A DNA stretch of 64,000 nucleotides. Source: Bdellovibrionaceae bacterium UBA6502 (lineage in GTDB: Bacteria; Bdellovibrionota; Bdellovibrionia; Bdellovibrionales; UBA840). This document shows, in pieces, positions 26,726-35,873 of this stretch (positions are counted from its first letter, which is position 1; every line of letters begins with the position of its first letter). The notes under the pieces were generated by a model. The model saw nothing but the letters and a program-made list of their open reading frames with translations, was not told where the DNA came from and searched no databases. A program made the position numbers and the translations under genes. The stretch spans positions 145,601 through 209,600 of the forward strand of contig DJMA01000028.1 of assembly GCA_002436415.1 (NCBI GenBank), given 5' to 3'.

Positions 26726-29057
26726 GCAAACGCCCAATCCTTTAAAAAAACAGAATGCAGGAAAAATATTTTTAGCCTGCCTTGTGGTCTGCTTTTTAGT
26801 TTTATTGAGCCTTTTTCCACTCGCAGCAAAGGCGCAATCAAAAGGCTTGATCTTAAAAAATGCAAATTCCATGATTCGAAATGACGAACAAAAAAGAATC
26901 GATCTTTCTGGGAATGTTGAACTAATTTTTCACCAGCAATACCTCTCCGCAGATAAAGTGACAGTTTATCTAGATCGAAAACAACTCGAAGCCACTGGCA
27001 AGGTAATTCTCGCTAGCCCCAACATTTACGCCGAAGCTGAAAAGTTATTTTTTAATTACAAGACCAATCAAGGCGTTATGTATAAGGCCTTTGTTCAATC
27101 AGACAAAACCCATTTTACCGGTGAAGTTATTTACAAAACCGATGAAAACACCTACAAAATTAAAAACTCTGAATACACCACTTGTACCAACTGCAGTGCA
27201 AGTTGGAGTTTTAGTGGAAATGAAATTGAAGCGGTTTTTGGTGAGTCTGCTACAATTAAGCAAAGTTTTATGAAAATCAAAGGCGTTCCAGTATTATGGT
27301 TTCCCTACTTTATTGTTCCCCTTAAAAACGAAAGACAAAGTGGTCTACTAGCTCCCATCATTGAAAACTCAAAAAACGGTGGTTTTACTTTTGGTTTAAA
27401 CTACTACCATGTGAACTCGCAAAATTCAGACAGCCAACACAGCTTTACCAACTACGAAAAGCGTGGACTAAAATACAATTATCACTATCGCTATGCTCTC
27501 TCCCCTACGGATCGTGGAGAATTAAGGTTTGCCTACCTAGATGATGCCTTCTTTGGAAAAGATTATGTAAACTACAACAGCAATCATAGTGGAAGCTCCA
27601 TTGATCGATGGTTTTTTAACTACAACCATCGTTTTGACCTTCCCCAATCTTATACGCAAAGAACTCAGTTGTTTTTAATTTCAGACAACCAATACCCTTT
27701 CGACTTTCCCTTGGACGTTAGCTTAGAAGGATATGCTGCTCTGGAAAACAGAATCTCTGTGACAAAATCTACCGCAGAAAGCACACGATTCGTTGAAGTC
27801 ATCGCGAGCAAAAACCTTTTGAGCTCAGACCCTCTAGAAGATAACGAAGACGCTGTTCATCGTTTTCCAGAGTTTCGTCTACAGACTAATATTCAAAAAA
27901 TTGCCGACACAAAGGCTTATTACCAAATGGATGTGAGCTTTACCAATTTTGCTAGGCCTGACAAAGCCTATCAAGACGTATCAAGTGGTACTGCTGTCAG
28001 CGATTCCTATGACGCTGGAACGGACTACATTCGGGCCGGCCAAAGGATAATGATTCAGCCTAAAATCTATTACCCGATTAAAACCAATAAATATTTAGAC
28101 ATTCTACCGTCCATTGAACTTCAAAGTAACCTTTACCAATTTGGTGTTCCCTCAACAAGTTTAGAGTATATAGCAAGTCAAAACCCCAATGCCATCGACG
28201 AGGGCAACACAGCTGGGCAACACAAAATCGAGCTAAAATTAGATGCCCAAAGTCGCTTTCACCGAATTTATGAAATCGACGACAAATCTGCATTTAAACA
28301 TGAAATCATTCCAAGGATCACTTACCAGCAAACGCCTTTCTTAAGAAGAGACAATCACAGCTTTTTTGAAGATGACCCTGAGGACTATTTATCTTCCTCT
28401 CTTGGTGTGTCGGATGGTGATAAAATTCAATTTGATTATGATGATCAGATGTTTGACCAAAGAAGTATAGAGTTTGGCTTAAAAAATTACATCACGAGAA
28501 GAAACATCACAAAAGACGAAAAGAGAATTTATCAAAATACATTTTTTTGGAACCTATATCAGTCTTATGACTTCAAAGAAAAAACAGAGCCTTTAAGTGA
28601 TGTCACAAGTATAATGAATTTCAACTTTAATCACTGGGGAATTTTAACCGAGTTGCATTACTTCCCGTACAAAAACATCACAAACTCAAACTTAAGCCTT
28701 CGTTACAACGCATTCACCAACTCATTCATAGAGCTTGGATACAACAGTCGTTATGAAGTGCGTAGGAACCAAAATCTTGACCCAAACACCAAAACAGAGA
28801 GCATTCGAACTTCTTTATATTACCTAAGTGACAACTTCTCATTTGGTGGCGCCGCGGATTACTCATTAATCACCAATCGCTTTCAAAATCACCGCGTAGG
28901 AGCGATGTTTCAACCTGCAGGTGATTGTTGGAGATTGGGCTTAAGCTACAATAGCCCTGTTTTGGGTGAGCAAGTAACCAAAGCAATCTTTGAGTGGTTT
29001 TTTGATGGTAAAAAATGGTCTGGAGACAACCTAAAATCCCACCTCGACCTAGACTAA
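26709..29057 (+). CDS. lptD: LPS-assembly outer-membrane protein LptD (OstA)
   Basis: LptD inserts lipopolysaccharide into the outer leaflet of the outer membrane. From ATG 26709 the product has 782 residues with a long signal peptide ending AAKA before QSKG. Next comes the OstA/LptA-like beta-jellyroll (residues ~45-200: KRIDLSGNVELIF, LDRKQLEATGKVIL, GVMYKAFVQSD). The conserved junction follows (EYTTCTNCSASWSF, KGVPVLWFPYFIVPLKNERQ, SGLLAPIIENS), then a large barrel of aromatic-rich strands. A C-terminal GDCW supplies a cysteine that could bond to the N-terminal CTNC, as in E. coli LptD; the VKOR-DsbA protein could make that bond. An in-frame start at 26655 is possible but less likely. Confidence 0.9.
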   Translation: MKSICKQTPNPLKKQNAGKIFLACLVVCFLVLLSLFPLAAKAQSKGLILKNANSMIRNDEQKRIDLSGNVELIFHQQYLSADKVTVYLDRKQLEATGKVILASPNIYAEAEKLFFNYKTNQGVMYKAFVQSDKTHFTGEVIYKTDENTYKIKNSEYTTCTNCSASWSFSGNEIEAVFGESATIKQSFMKIKGVPVLWFPYFIVPLKNERQSGLLAPIIENSKNGGFTFGLNYYHVNSQNSDSQHSFTNYEKRGLKYNYHYRYALSPTDRGELRFAYLDDAFFGKDYVNYNSNHSGSSIDRWFFNYNHRFDLPQSYTQRTQLFLISDNQYPFDFPLDVSLEGYAALENRISVTKSTAESTRFVEVIASKNLLSSDPLEDNEDAVHRFPEFRLQTNIQKIADTKAYYQMDVSFTNFARPDKAYQDVSSGTAVSDSYDAGTDYIRAGQRIMIQPKIYYPIKTNKYLDILPSIELQSNLYQFGVPSTSLEYIASQNPNAIDEGNTAGQHKIELKLDAQSRFHRIYEIDDKSAFKHEIIPRITYQQTPFLRRDNHSFFEDDPEDYLSSSLGVSDGDKIQFDYDDQMFDQRSIEFGLKNYITRRNITKDEKRIYQNTFFWNLYQSYDFKEKTEPLSDVTSIMNFNFNHWGILTELHYFPYKNITNSNLSLRYNAFTNSFIELGYNSRYEVRRNQNLDPNTKTESIRTSLYYLSDNFSFGGAADYSLITNRFQNHRVGAMFQPAGDCWRLGLSYNSPVLGEQVTKAIFEWFFDGKKWSGDNLKSHLDLD

Positions 29058-29108
29058 ACCTTCGCAGAGTTCGTTGACTTTTCCCCTAGGCTTTCAGAAA
29101 ATGAAGGC

Positions 29109-29516
29109 ATGAAGAAAGTATTCCTAATCTTTTGCTGCCTATTCTTTTCAAGCCTGAGCCTACAAGCCCAAAACGATCCTGTAGACTCACAAAAACGCAC
29201 TCGCGAATTCATCATGAGTTGCACCTACGGCGTACTAACAGGCACTTTGATCGGGGCCGCTTCATTGGCTTTTTCAGATAGTCCTGGCGACAATCTTCAT
29301 CGCATTGCCCGAGGAGCTTCCCTTGGTCTATATGCTGGAATTGCTTTGGGTTATTACATCATGAACTTAGATGAAAACCCTGAAGTCATTGACCCACTTC
29401 AATATCCAGCTGGTGATATTCCACCTCCTCTAGAGGGCAGCTTTCAGGTACTGCCAAAGTTTGAACAAGCAAAGTTAGATGGAATTGAACTTAAATTTCA
29501 ATTGATGAAATTTTAA
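29109..29516 (+). CDS. Small exported protein with glycine-zipper-like segment
   Basis: A signal peptide (FLIFCCLFFSSLSLQA before QNDP) is followed by two short hydrophobic Gly/Ala-rich segments (YGVLTGTLIGAASLAF and GASLGLYAGIALGYYIM). The Gly/Ala spacing resembles glycine-zipper hairpins that insert in membranes. The C-terminal third is polar and Pro-rich. No family is recognised. The gene starts 51 bases after lptD on the same strand, so co-expression is plausible, and an envelope role would fit. Confidence 0.7.
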   Translation: MKKVFLIFCCLFFSSLSLQAQNDPVDSQKRTREFIMSCTYGVLTGTLIGAASLAFSDSPGDNLHRIARGASLGLYAGIALGYYIMNLDENPEVIDPLQYPAGDIPPPLEGSFQVLPKFEQAKLDGIELKFQLMKF

Positions 29517-29740
29517 TTTAAATAGCTAGAAAAATTAGAAAAACGCAAACTAATCTTAACGAAGGCAGCAAACTTCATTTTTAGAGTTTTCTGTCTTTAC
29601 ACTCAAATTTAGATTAGCAAAAAAGGAACTAATAACCTGAAAACTACCACCTAGCTCATAATATAGAATCCCAGAAATCAATGATTTAAACCGAAGAACC
29701 AACTAGTCTCAAAGTAAGTAGCTCGTCTAAATTAATCTCA

Positions 29741-31150
29741 TCAAAATCTGTACATTTGGTCTACCACCTCAGAATATTCCTTTACGGTATCTACATCAGA
29801 ATAGACCTTTTTTGCCTCTGATAAACGTCCCTGCTCTTTTAGAGCTTTTGCGAAACGTTGCCCAGTTTCACTGACCGAGTAAGGTATAGAAGTCCATAGG
29901 CTCTTGTCTAGAGGCGATTTACCGGCAAACAAATAATACCCACCATCACTAGCGTATCCTAGATGAAAATCACAACCTTTTTGCAAAGCAGCTAAGGCCT
30001 CCTCTAAATCTTGCACAGACAACTGTGGTGTATCCGCACCAAGAAAAATAATTTGCTCAAACTCCTGTTTTAAATGAGCATACATATGGTGTAAGCGCTC
30101 TCCTAAGCCTCCAGAACTTTGTAACTTAACAGGAAAACCACTCCATAAGGAGTGCTCTAAGGCTTGCTCCTCTGCAACCGCCCAATAGGGAGAAACCCCA
30201 AGCTTAATTTGCGCTTGCAGAAGTGTTGCCTCTATTTTCTTACAACTTAAAACATGAAAAGACTCAGCCTTCATTTTTCCAAGATCTTTTGCTAAGCGAG
30301 TTTTTAGAGAACTTAAACCTGGGGTTTTTACAAACACTACAACAGCAGTTTTTGCCTGATTAGAATCCGCTAAGTCGCTTTCACCTACCGACAAAATCTC
30401 TTCAAAATCAATAGTCTCAGCCCCCTTTAACAAAAACTGACCCATAAATGGAAGAGCTTGTTTAAAGCCTAAATAAATTCTTTTAAAACACAGCTTCAGC
30501 CAATTTCGACCATAGGCTCTACCTGCGGTACAAATCGCTTCTGAAAAAGACTTCCACTTCCCTCCGGCTAAAACGAAACGCCAAACAAAATCATGGTCTT
30601 CTCCGTAAGTTAAGTCCTCTAAAAAACTCCCTAAACGAAAGAAGCTCTTTCGAGGAATTAAAAGTGCTTGATCGCCATAAATCATTCCGAGGAGCTTGCA
30701 GCGAATGTTTGCCCAAAAACTAATGAGCTTGAAACGATTTCCGTGACTGCTAAAACCAAGCGGAAAATACCAGGCAGTTTTAGAAGAACTGTCTTTTTGC
30801 AATAGATCATGTAACTCCTGCCAATTATTTTCAGAAATGCGACTGTCCACATGAACAAACCACAGATAATTGCCGTTGGAACTAAGCTTTGCGGCAGCAT
30901 TCATTTGAACAGCTCGTCCAGGACCTGCCTGAACATATTGAAATTGGTTGCCAGCTTTTTCTAGGATTTTATTCAAACTATGAGTTAATTCTTCATTCAT
31001 CCCCAAGTGAAATGACTTGAAGCTCTGTGGACTAGATAAAATTAACTGAAAGGAAAAGGGACAGTTTCTTAGGTCATAAAAAAGAGAGCTTAAATACCCC
31101 TCTTCTCCCGGTAAAAAAGGAACGATGATAGTGATCGAACTCTTCAACAT
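29741..31150 (-). CDS. Two-domain glycosyltransferase fusion (GT2 + DUF2064/TIGR04282-like) in an ArsS operon
   Basis: Residues ~5-235 form a family-2 glycosyltransferase of the TIGR04283 type: ITIIVPFLPGEEGY, QAGPGRAVQMNAAAKL, YLWFVHVDSRI and YGEDHDFVWRF. Residues ~265-469 form a GT-A/CobA-guanylyltransferase-like domain of the TIGR04282/DUF2064 type: AVVVFVKTPGLSSLKTRLAK, GGLGERLHHMY, IFLGADTPQLS, LGYASDGGYYLFA. These two domains are usually separate neighbouring genes associated with radical SAM proteins of the ArsS type; here they are fused. The start codon is one base after the phosphorylase stop. In an arsenosugar-type pathway the protein could transfer or activate the sugar/aglycone part; the exact reaction is not known from sequence. 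Confidence 0.85.
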   Translation of the reverse strand: MLKSSITIIVPFLPGEEGYLSSLFYDLRNCPFSFQLILSSPQSFKSFHLGMNEELTHSLNKILEKAGNQFQYVQAGPGRAVQMNAAAKLSSNGNYLWFVHVDSRISENNWQELHDLLQKDSSSKTAWYFPLGFSSHGNRFKLISFWANIRCKLLGMIYGDQALLIPRKSFFRLGSFLEDLTYGEDHDFVWRFVLAGGKWKSFSEAICTAGRAYGRNWLKLCFKRIYLGFKQALPFMGQFLLKGAETIDFEEILSVGESDLADSNQAKTAVVVFVKTPGLSSLKTRLAKDLGKMKAESFHVLSCKKIEATLLQAQIKLGVSPYWAVAEEQALEHSLWSGFPVKLQSSGGLGERLHHMYAHLKQEFEQIIFLGADTPQLSVQDLEEALAALQKGCDFHLGYASDGGYYLFAGKSPLDKSLWTSIPYSVSETGQRFAKALKEQGRLSEAKKVYSDVDTVKEYSEVVDQMYRF

Positions 31151-31151
31151 A

Positions 31152-31991
31152 TTATCTACTCAATACTTCAAACAGCTTTCTTTTCTCTTCGGACATGGCA
31201 TTTAAAGGAGTCATCACACTAGATTTTAAAACTTGTCGAAACTCTGATTGAGAATCATCCCAATCCATTTCAAAAAGCTTAAGCATAACATTTTTCGCTC
31301 GACTTATACTTTGTCCAAATTGCTGTAAAACCTGTTCAACACTTACAAACTCTTTTTCACTTCTCCAACAATCATAGTCCGTAGCAACAGCCATTGTACA
31401 ATAAGCCATTTGCGCCTCTTTCGCTAAAAAAGCCTCTGGTGTGTTGGTCATGCCAACCAGATCCGCACCCCATTGTCGAAACAGATGACTCTCAGCTTGG
31501 GTCCCTAATCTAGGGCCTTCTACACAAATATAGGTTTTCGCTTCATGAATTTTTTCACCCGCTAATTCTGCCGCTTTGGCTATCTGCTTTGCCAACAATC
31601 TACAAGTGGGATTCGCTGTAGAAACATGAGCCGCGATTCCATCCCCAAAAAAACTTGAGTCTCTATTTTTTGTAAAATCGATGTACTGATCAACGATAGA
31701 AAAATCTCCAGGAGCAATTTCATCACGCAGACTACCAACAGCAGAAATCGACACAAGACTTGTTACCCCAAGACTCTTCAAAGAATAGATATTAGCCTTG
31801 AAATTGATTTCGCTTGGAAGGTATTTATGACCACTACCATGACGAGGCAAGAAGGCAATTTTTTTAGATTTATATTCACCGATAACAACTGGACTACTCG
31901 CTTTCCCAAAGGGAGTGTCCACCCATTTCTCTTCTTTGTTTTCAATTTCGTCCATGGAATAAAAACCTGAACCGCCAATTACGCCTAACAT
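31152..31991 (-). CDS. mtnP: S-methyl-5'-thioadenosine phosphorylase (possible role on an arsenic analogue)
   Basis: MTA phosphorylase cleaves 5'-methylthioadenosine to adenine and 5-methylthioribose-1-phosphate. The 279-residue protein shows LGVIGGSGFYSM at the start, FLPRHGSGHKYLPSEINFKA, SISAVGSLRDEIAPGDF, YICVEGPRLGTQAES, GMTNTPEAFLAKEAQMAY and AVATDYDCW, all characteristic of MTAP rather than general purine nucleoside phosphorylases. It sits between the radical SAM enzyme (14-base gap) and the glycosyltransferase (1-base gap). ArsS makes a 5'-deoxyadenosine bearing a dimethylarsenic group, which resembles MTA. I therefore infer it may act on that intermediate. Ordinary MTA salvage remains possible. 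Confidence 0.93.
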   Translation of the reverse strand: MLGVIGGSGFYSMDEIENKEEKWVDTPFGKASSPVVIGEYKSKKIAFLPRHGSGHKYLPSEINFKANIYSLKSLGVTSLVSISAVGSLRDEIAPGDFSIVDQYIDFTKNRDSSFFGDGIAAHVSTANPTCRLLAKQIAKAAELAGEKIHEAKTYICVEGPRLGTQAESHLFRQWGADLVGMTNTPEAFLAKEAQMAYCTMAVATDYDCWRSEKEFVSVEQVLQQFGQSISRAKNVMLKLFEMDWDDSQSEFRQVLKSSVMTPLNAMSEEKRKLFEVLSR

Positions 31992-32005
31992 ATTTAACCC
32001 CTAAC

Positions 32006-33025
32006 TTAAGTTGTTGCTCCACCACAGGAACTACCCGCACCTGCTGTACAACCATAACAATGGTTTTCTGTTGCAAAATCTTTGAAATCAAACTCAGCCA
32101 AACTTCGAATATTCCAAATGTTTTTTTCTGCACCGGACTGTGGTATTTCTAGCATTTGATTGAAATCACAGTCATAGATTTTTCCGTCATAACCAATGGA
32201 AACCAAATCCCGGCACATTAAATTTTTGGCTGCCATAGGATTAAAATTATCCACCAGTACTTGCATATACTCTTCCAACTTACCTTGCTTCTCAAGGTCG
32301 TCTAAAAACCTTTTGATTGGCATATTAGTAATGGTAAAAAGCTCATTGAACTCCACATCAATTTCTTCTTTAAGTCGTTTTTTATATTCTTCCTGTAAAG
32401 AGGCTTGGCTCGGAGGCAAGAAAGCGCCTCCTGGATTATAGACTAAATCTAATTTTAAACCAGAGCCTTCTTTTCCGTAGCCTAAACCATTTAAAATTCT
32501 TAGGGCTTCAACGGATTTATTAAAAACTCCCCGCCCTCTTTGTGCGTCGACATTTTCTTTCGAATAACACGGCAGAGAAGCAACGATATGAAGCCTTTGG
32601 TCTCTAAAAAATAATGCCGTATCCTCTTGGCCCGGCTCAAACAAGATGGTCAAGTTACAACGAACAATTACTTCTTTGCCCAGCTTACGAAGAGACTTTA
32701 CAAAATAACGAAAATTGGGATTCATCTCAGGAGCGCCGCCAGTAATATCAATCAACTTTATGGCAGGATTATTCTCCACCAATTCGATCAACCTTTCCAC
32801 CGTATTCATCGACATATTCTCGGTTCGAGTGGGACTCGACTCCACATGACAATGATGGCAGGCCTGATTGCATAGTTTTCCTATGTTTACCTGCAAAGTA
32901 CTCACTCGATTTCTTTTTAGATTCAAAGAGTTTTCACGCATGGTTTCAGAAAAGTTTTTAAAGCCTTTGATCTTTTCTTTCCCCATCTGTTCGCGAATCT
33001 GTTTTTTTGTGTTTTCTTTTTCCAC
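32006..33025 (-). CDS. arsS: ArsS-type radical SAM protein (arsenosugar biosynthesis family)
   Basis: The protein has the radical SAM cluster motif CNQACHHCHVE (CxxxCxxC), the GGAPEMNP segment and a Cys-rich C terminus CYGCTAGAGSSCGGATT, the hallmark of the ArsS family (TIGR04167). Other family features are LVYNPGGAFLPPSQ and FNELFTITNMPIKRF. ArsS transfers the 5'-deoxyadenosyl group to dimethylated arsenic. The GTG at 33025 is preferred (339 residues, near family length) because GGGAG lies eight bases upstream. The ATG at 33082 follows the preceding terminator's T tract directly and has no ribosome site. ArsM, which makes the methylated substrate, is not in this window. Some related proteins carry selenocysteine near this tail; here the codons are ordinary. 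Confidence 0.9.
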   Translation of the reverse strand: MEKENTKKQIREQMGKEKIKGFKNFSETMRENSLNLKRNRVSTLQVNIGKLCNQACHHCHVESSPTRTENMSMNTVERLIELVENNPAIKLIDITGGAPEMNPNFRYFVKSLRKLGKEVIVRCNLTILFEPGQEDTALFFRDQRLHIVASLPCYSKENVDAQRGRGVFNKSVEALRILNGLGYGKEGSGLKLDLVYNPGGAFLPPSQASLQEEYKKRLKEEIDVEFNELFTITNMPIKRFLDDLEKQGKLEEYMQVLVDNFNPMAAKNLMCRDLVSIGYDGKIYDCDFNQMLEIPQSGAEKNIWNIRSLAEFDFKDFATENHCYGCTAGAGSSCGGATT

Positions 33026-33088
33026 AGCAAGGGCTCCCTTATAGAGATTAGTGCGATTAAGATGCCTCTCATTACAAAACATTGCATG

Positions 33089-33129
33089 AAAAAAAGCTAG
33101 AAGAATTCCAAAGATTTCCTCTAGCTTTT
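33089..33129 (-). terminator. Intrinsic terminator after the Cache chemoreceptor gene
   Basis: AAAAGCTAGA (33092-33101) and TCTAGCTTTT (33120-33129) form a 10-bp stem, extended by three pairs beyond one mismatch, with a 10-base loop. On the minus strand it is followed by a T7 run. It lies 26 bases past the chemoreceptor stop and separates that gene from the arsS operon. Confidence 0.85.
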
Positions 33130-33154
33130 GTCTTTTGTTTAATTTTTAAAGAGA

Positions 33155-35776
33155 TTAGGCAGCTTTGTTTATTTTTTGATCAATTTGATCCATAGCAAAG
33201 TATTCCACTAGATCATTCAGGTTCTCAGCAAGACTCTCCAAACTTTGTGCAGCCATCTTAGTCTCAGCAGCTCCCTCATCTGTGGTTCGAGCCAAACTTA
33301 AGACTTCCGTCAAATTATCGCGAATCACTTGAACCGACTTATTTACACGACTAATACTGTTACTCATTTCAGCAGTAACAGAACTTTGCTCTTCTACCGC
33401 ACTTGCGATCGAAGAGGATGCCTCATCGATATTACTTACCAATGTAGCACTTTTATTTAAAGCTTCAGCCACTGCCGAAGTACTAGATTGAATAAATTCA
33501 ATCTTTGAACGAATTTCTTCGGTCGCCGAATTGGTTTGACCCGCCAACTCTTTCACTTCACTGGCCACAACAGCAAAACCTTTACCTGCATCTCCCGCTC
33601 TTGCAGCCTCAATGGTAGCATTTAAAGCTAACAAATTCGTCTGCGAGGAAATGGAACTAATGATTTTAACAAACTCAGCGATCTCTTCAGAGCGTTTGAT
33701 TAATTCATCTAACTTTTTCTGAGCTTCATTGGATTCAACAACAGCTTCATTGGCTAGCTTCGCCGCACTCACCGTACTACGGTTCACATCCTTAAAGCTC
33801 TCTTGAAGTTGATCAGAGCTAATGTTCACTTCATTGATCGCTGTCGCCACAGACTCTGCCGAATTATTTACCAAGGTAGTTTTCTCTACAGTAAGTTTAG
33901 AATTAGAGCCCATCTGACCAGCATACTCATTAAGGTTGCTTGAGGAGTCCCCTAAAATACCTGCACTTTTTTTAATGTTTTGCAATCGAGACTTAAGATC
34001 ATCAAAAAAGGATTTTAAACCTTCCCCTACTTTCCCAATGGCATCTTCTCCACCCACCAGAACTTCTTTTGTTAAATCCCCAGACTTAGAGGCTTCAACC
34101 ACTTGTAAAATTTGATCCACTTTAACTTGTAAGTCTTTAGCATTTTTTACTTGCTCAAGACCAAGTCTCTCTGCTTCTTCCTTGGCGATTTCCGCTTCTT
34201 TGGCAGACTTTTCCGCATTCACCAAAGCGGTTTGGGCTTCTTCAGCAGCAAGTTTTGCTTTATCTAGAGCTTCTTTTTCTCTCTGTTTTTGTTTTTTAAC
34301 GTCATTCCAATCTACGCGACTGGTAAAAAACACTCCACGCAATGTCTCTAAAGTATGCTGTAAAGAACTAACCATCTGGCCAACTTCATCCTTAGATTTT
34401 GCTACAACCTCAGATTCTAAATTTCCCTTAGCCAATGAATCTATAGCCCTCGCTACAGAACGGATTGGCCCAGAAATTTGCCCTGAAATAAAAATACTCA
34501 ATAAAACCACAGCAATGATTGAAAGCCCCATCACCAAACTATTGTCCCTAATCATTGAGCCGACCGAAGAAAGTGCTTCACTAGCATTGATCTCAGAAAC
34601 CAATACCCATTTAAGACCGTTAAATTCAATGTTTGTATAAGCGCCGATCACTTCCTCACCGAGGTGATTATGGTACTCACTAACTCCAGTTTTATTTTCT
34701 AAAGACTCATTGATGGCCTTAGTGTCCACCTCAATACTCAACATCGGTGAATACTGTGCTTCCGCCACTTTTAAATCACTATTTTTGCTATCAATGCGCT
34801 TTAAATAGGTTTCTAGATCATTTTCAAAAAAACGATCTGTTGAACGCATTTTTTTATCAGAGCCAACCAAGTAGACCTGTCCCGTTTTACCGTAACCAGT
34901 TTTCTCCCACTCTCTGTCATTGGTCATGATCTCATTGAGCTGATCAATGTTTAACTGAAAGACCAAGGTGGCAAGGTTTTTGCCATCAACAAAAATTGGA
35001 GATGCGGCAAAAAGCGATGGATAATCATAAGAGGAAGGAAAGCGTTCTACCTCAGAAAAATAGACTTCTTTGGAATCCTCAGCAACTTGAGCTTTCTGCC
35101 AAACTTTATAAAGCCCAGTCTCTTCGAAGATGCTACCCTTTAAAACCTTAGCGAAATCGGCTTCTTTAAACACTGAATACAAAACTCTACTATCTTGGTT
35201 GCTAATGATATAGATATCATTATAGCCAAATTGCTTTTGGTAGTTACTAAAAAATCCATGATAGTATTCATGCTCATCCGAGTAACTACTACCATCGTTT
35301 GCATTTCGTAATTCACTACGTATTTGACTTTGGTTTTTCACTCGGTAATGATATTGCAAATAGTCCGAGAATGTATCATTGTTTTGGTAAAAACTTGCCC
35401 AATCCTTTTTTAAACCGTCATTCGCTTCTGAATAAGCCCTTGCAAAAACCTCATTCATGTAGCTTTCATTTTCTTTCTTCAAGTCTTCAAAATTTACATC
35501 TTTAAAGTTAAATTCCTTCATGGAAACGCTAAATGCTCTAGCTGCTTCTTGAGACACAGAACTATCAGAGATTACTCCCACTTGTTTTTTAACCGTGGTT
35601 AAAAAGGATTTTAGCTCCTGTTTTTTTGAATCTCTTAGTGCCGTAACTTTTTCTTCGGCTGCTTTTTCCAAGGCCGATTGTGAAATCATCACTGAAACAA
35701 AAAACAAAATGAACAAAGGCACCACACTGGCACTCAAGAAAGATAACATTAACTTGGCTTTTAAATTGAGCTTCAT
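33155..35776 (-). CDS. Methyl-accepting chemotaxis protein, Cache-HAMP type
   Basis: The 873-residue receptor has membrane helix 1 (~10-30), a periplasmic double-Cache-like sensor (~35-405; FGYNDIYIISNQDSRVLYSV, YGKTGQVYLVGSDKKMRSTD), membrane helix 2 (~414-432) and a HAMP domain (~433-487). A long Ala/Glu coiled coil (~495-560) and a second HAMP-like segment (SGDLTKEVLVGGEDAIGKV) precede the signalling domain (~600-860). The hairpin tip is SSQTNLLALNATIEAARAGD (~700). The ligand is unknown; Cache domains often bind small metabolites. A good FliA-like promoter lies upstream and a strong terminator downstream, so it is a single-gene unit. Confidence 0.95.
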   Translation of the reverse strand: MKLNLKAKLMLSFLSASVVPLFILFFVSVMISQSALEKAAEEKVTALRDSKKQELKSFLTTVKKQVGVISDSSVSQEAARAFSVSMKEFNFKDVNFEDLKKENESYMNEVFARAYSEANDGLKKDWASFYQNNDTFSDYLQYHYRVKNQSQIRSELRNANDGSSYSDEHEYYHGFFSNYQKQFGYNDIYIISNQDSRVLYSVFKEADFAKVLKGSIFEETGLYKVWQKAQVAEDSKEVYFSEVERFPSSYDYPSLFAASPIFVDGKNLATLVFQLNIDQLNEIMTNDREWEKTGYGKTGQVYLVGSDKKMRSTDRFFENDLETYLKRIDSKNSDLKVAEAQYSPMLSIEVDTKAINESLENKTGVSEYHNHLGEEVIGAYTNIEFNGLKWVLVSEINASEALSSVGSMIRDNSLVMGLSIIAVVLLSIFISGQISGPIRSVARAIDSLAKGNLESEVVAKSKDEVGQMVSSLQHTLETLRGVFFTSRVDWNDVKKQKQREKEALDKAKLAAEEAQTALVNAEKSAKEAEIAKEEAERLGLEQVKNAKDLQVKVDQILQVVEASKSGDLTKEVLVGGEDAIGKVGEGLKSFFDDLKSRLQNIKKSAGILGDSSSNLNEYAGQMGSNSKLTVEKTTLVNNSAESVATAINEVNISSDQLQESFKDVNRSTVSAAKLANEAVVESNEAQKKLDELIKRSEEIAEFVKIISSISSQTNLLALNATIEAARAGDAGKGFAVVASEVKELAGQTNSATEEIRSKIEFIQSSTSAVAEALNKSATLVSNIDEASSSIASAVEEQSSVTAEMSNSISRVNKSVQVIRDNLTEVLSLARTTDEGAAETKMAAQSLESLAENLNDLVEYFAMDQIDQKINKAA

Positions 35777-35819
35777 AGATTCCCCAAACCTCTTTCTATA
35801 TTATATAAACACTTAATAT

Positions 35820-35847
35820 AAATCGGTTTTTGAAGGTCTAATCTTTA
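35820..35847 (-). promoter_or_regulatory. FliA (sigma-28)-like promoter of the chemoreceptor gene
   Basis: On the minus strand, TAAAGATT (35840-35847; 7 of 8 to TAAAGTTT), 12 bases and ACCGATTT (35820-35827) are followed by a 43-base leader to the ATG. Chemoreceptors are typical sigma-28 targets, which supports this as the model site for the window. Confidence 0.6.
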
Positions 35848-35873
35848 GCCTATGTAGCGCCTTAACAAAACTT

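Noticed and set aside
33083..33129. Start of ArsS at ATG 33082
   Set aside because: The codon follows the T tract of the preceding terminator directly with no ribosome site. GTG 33025 with GGGAG is more credible.
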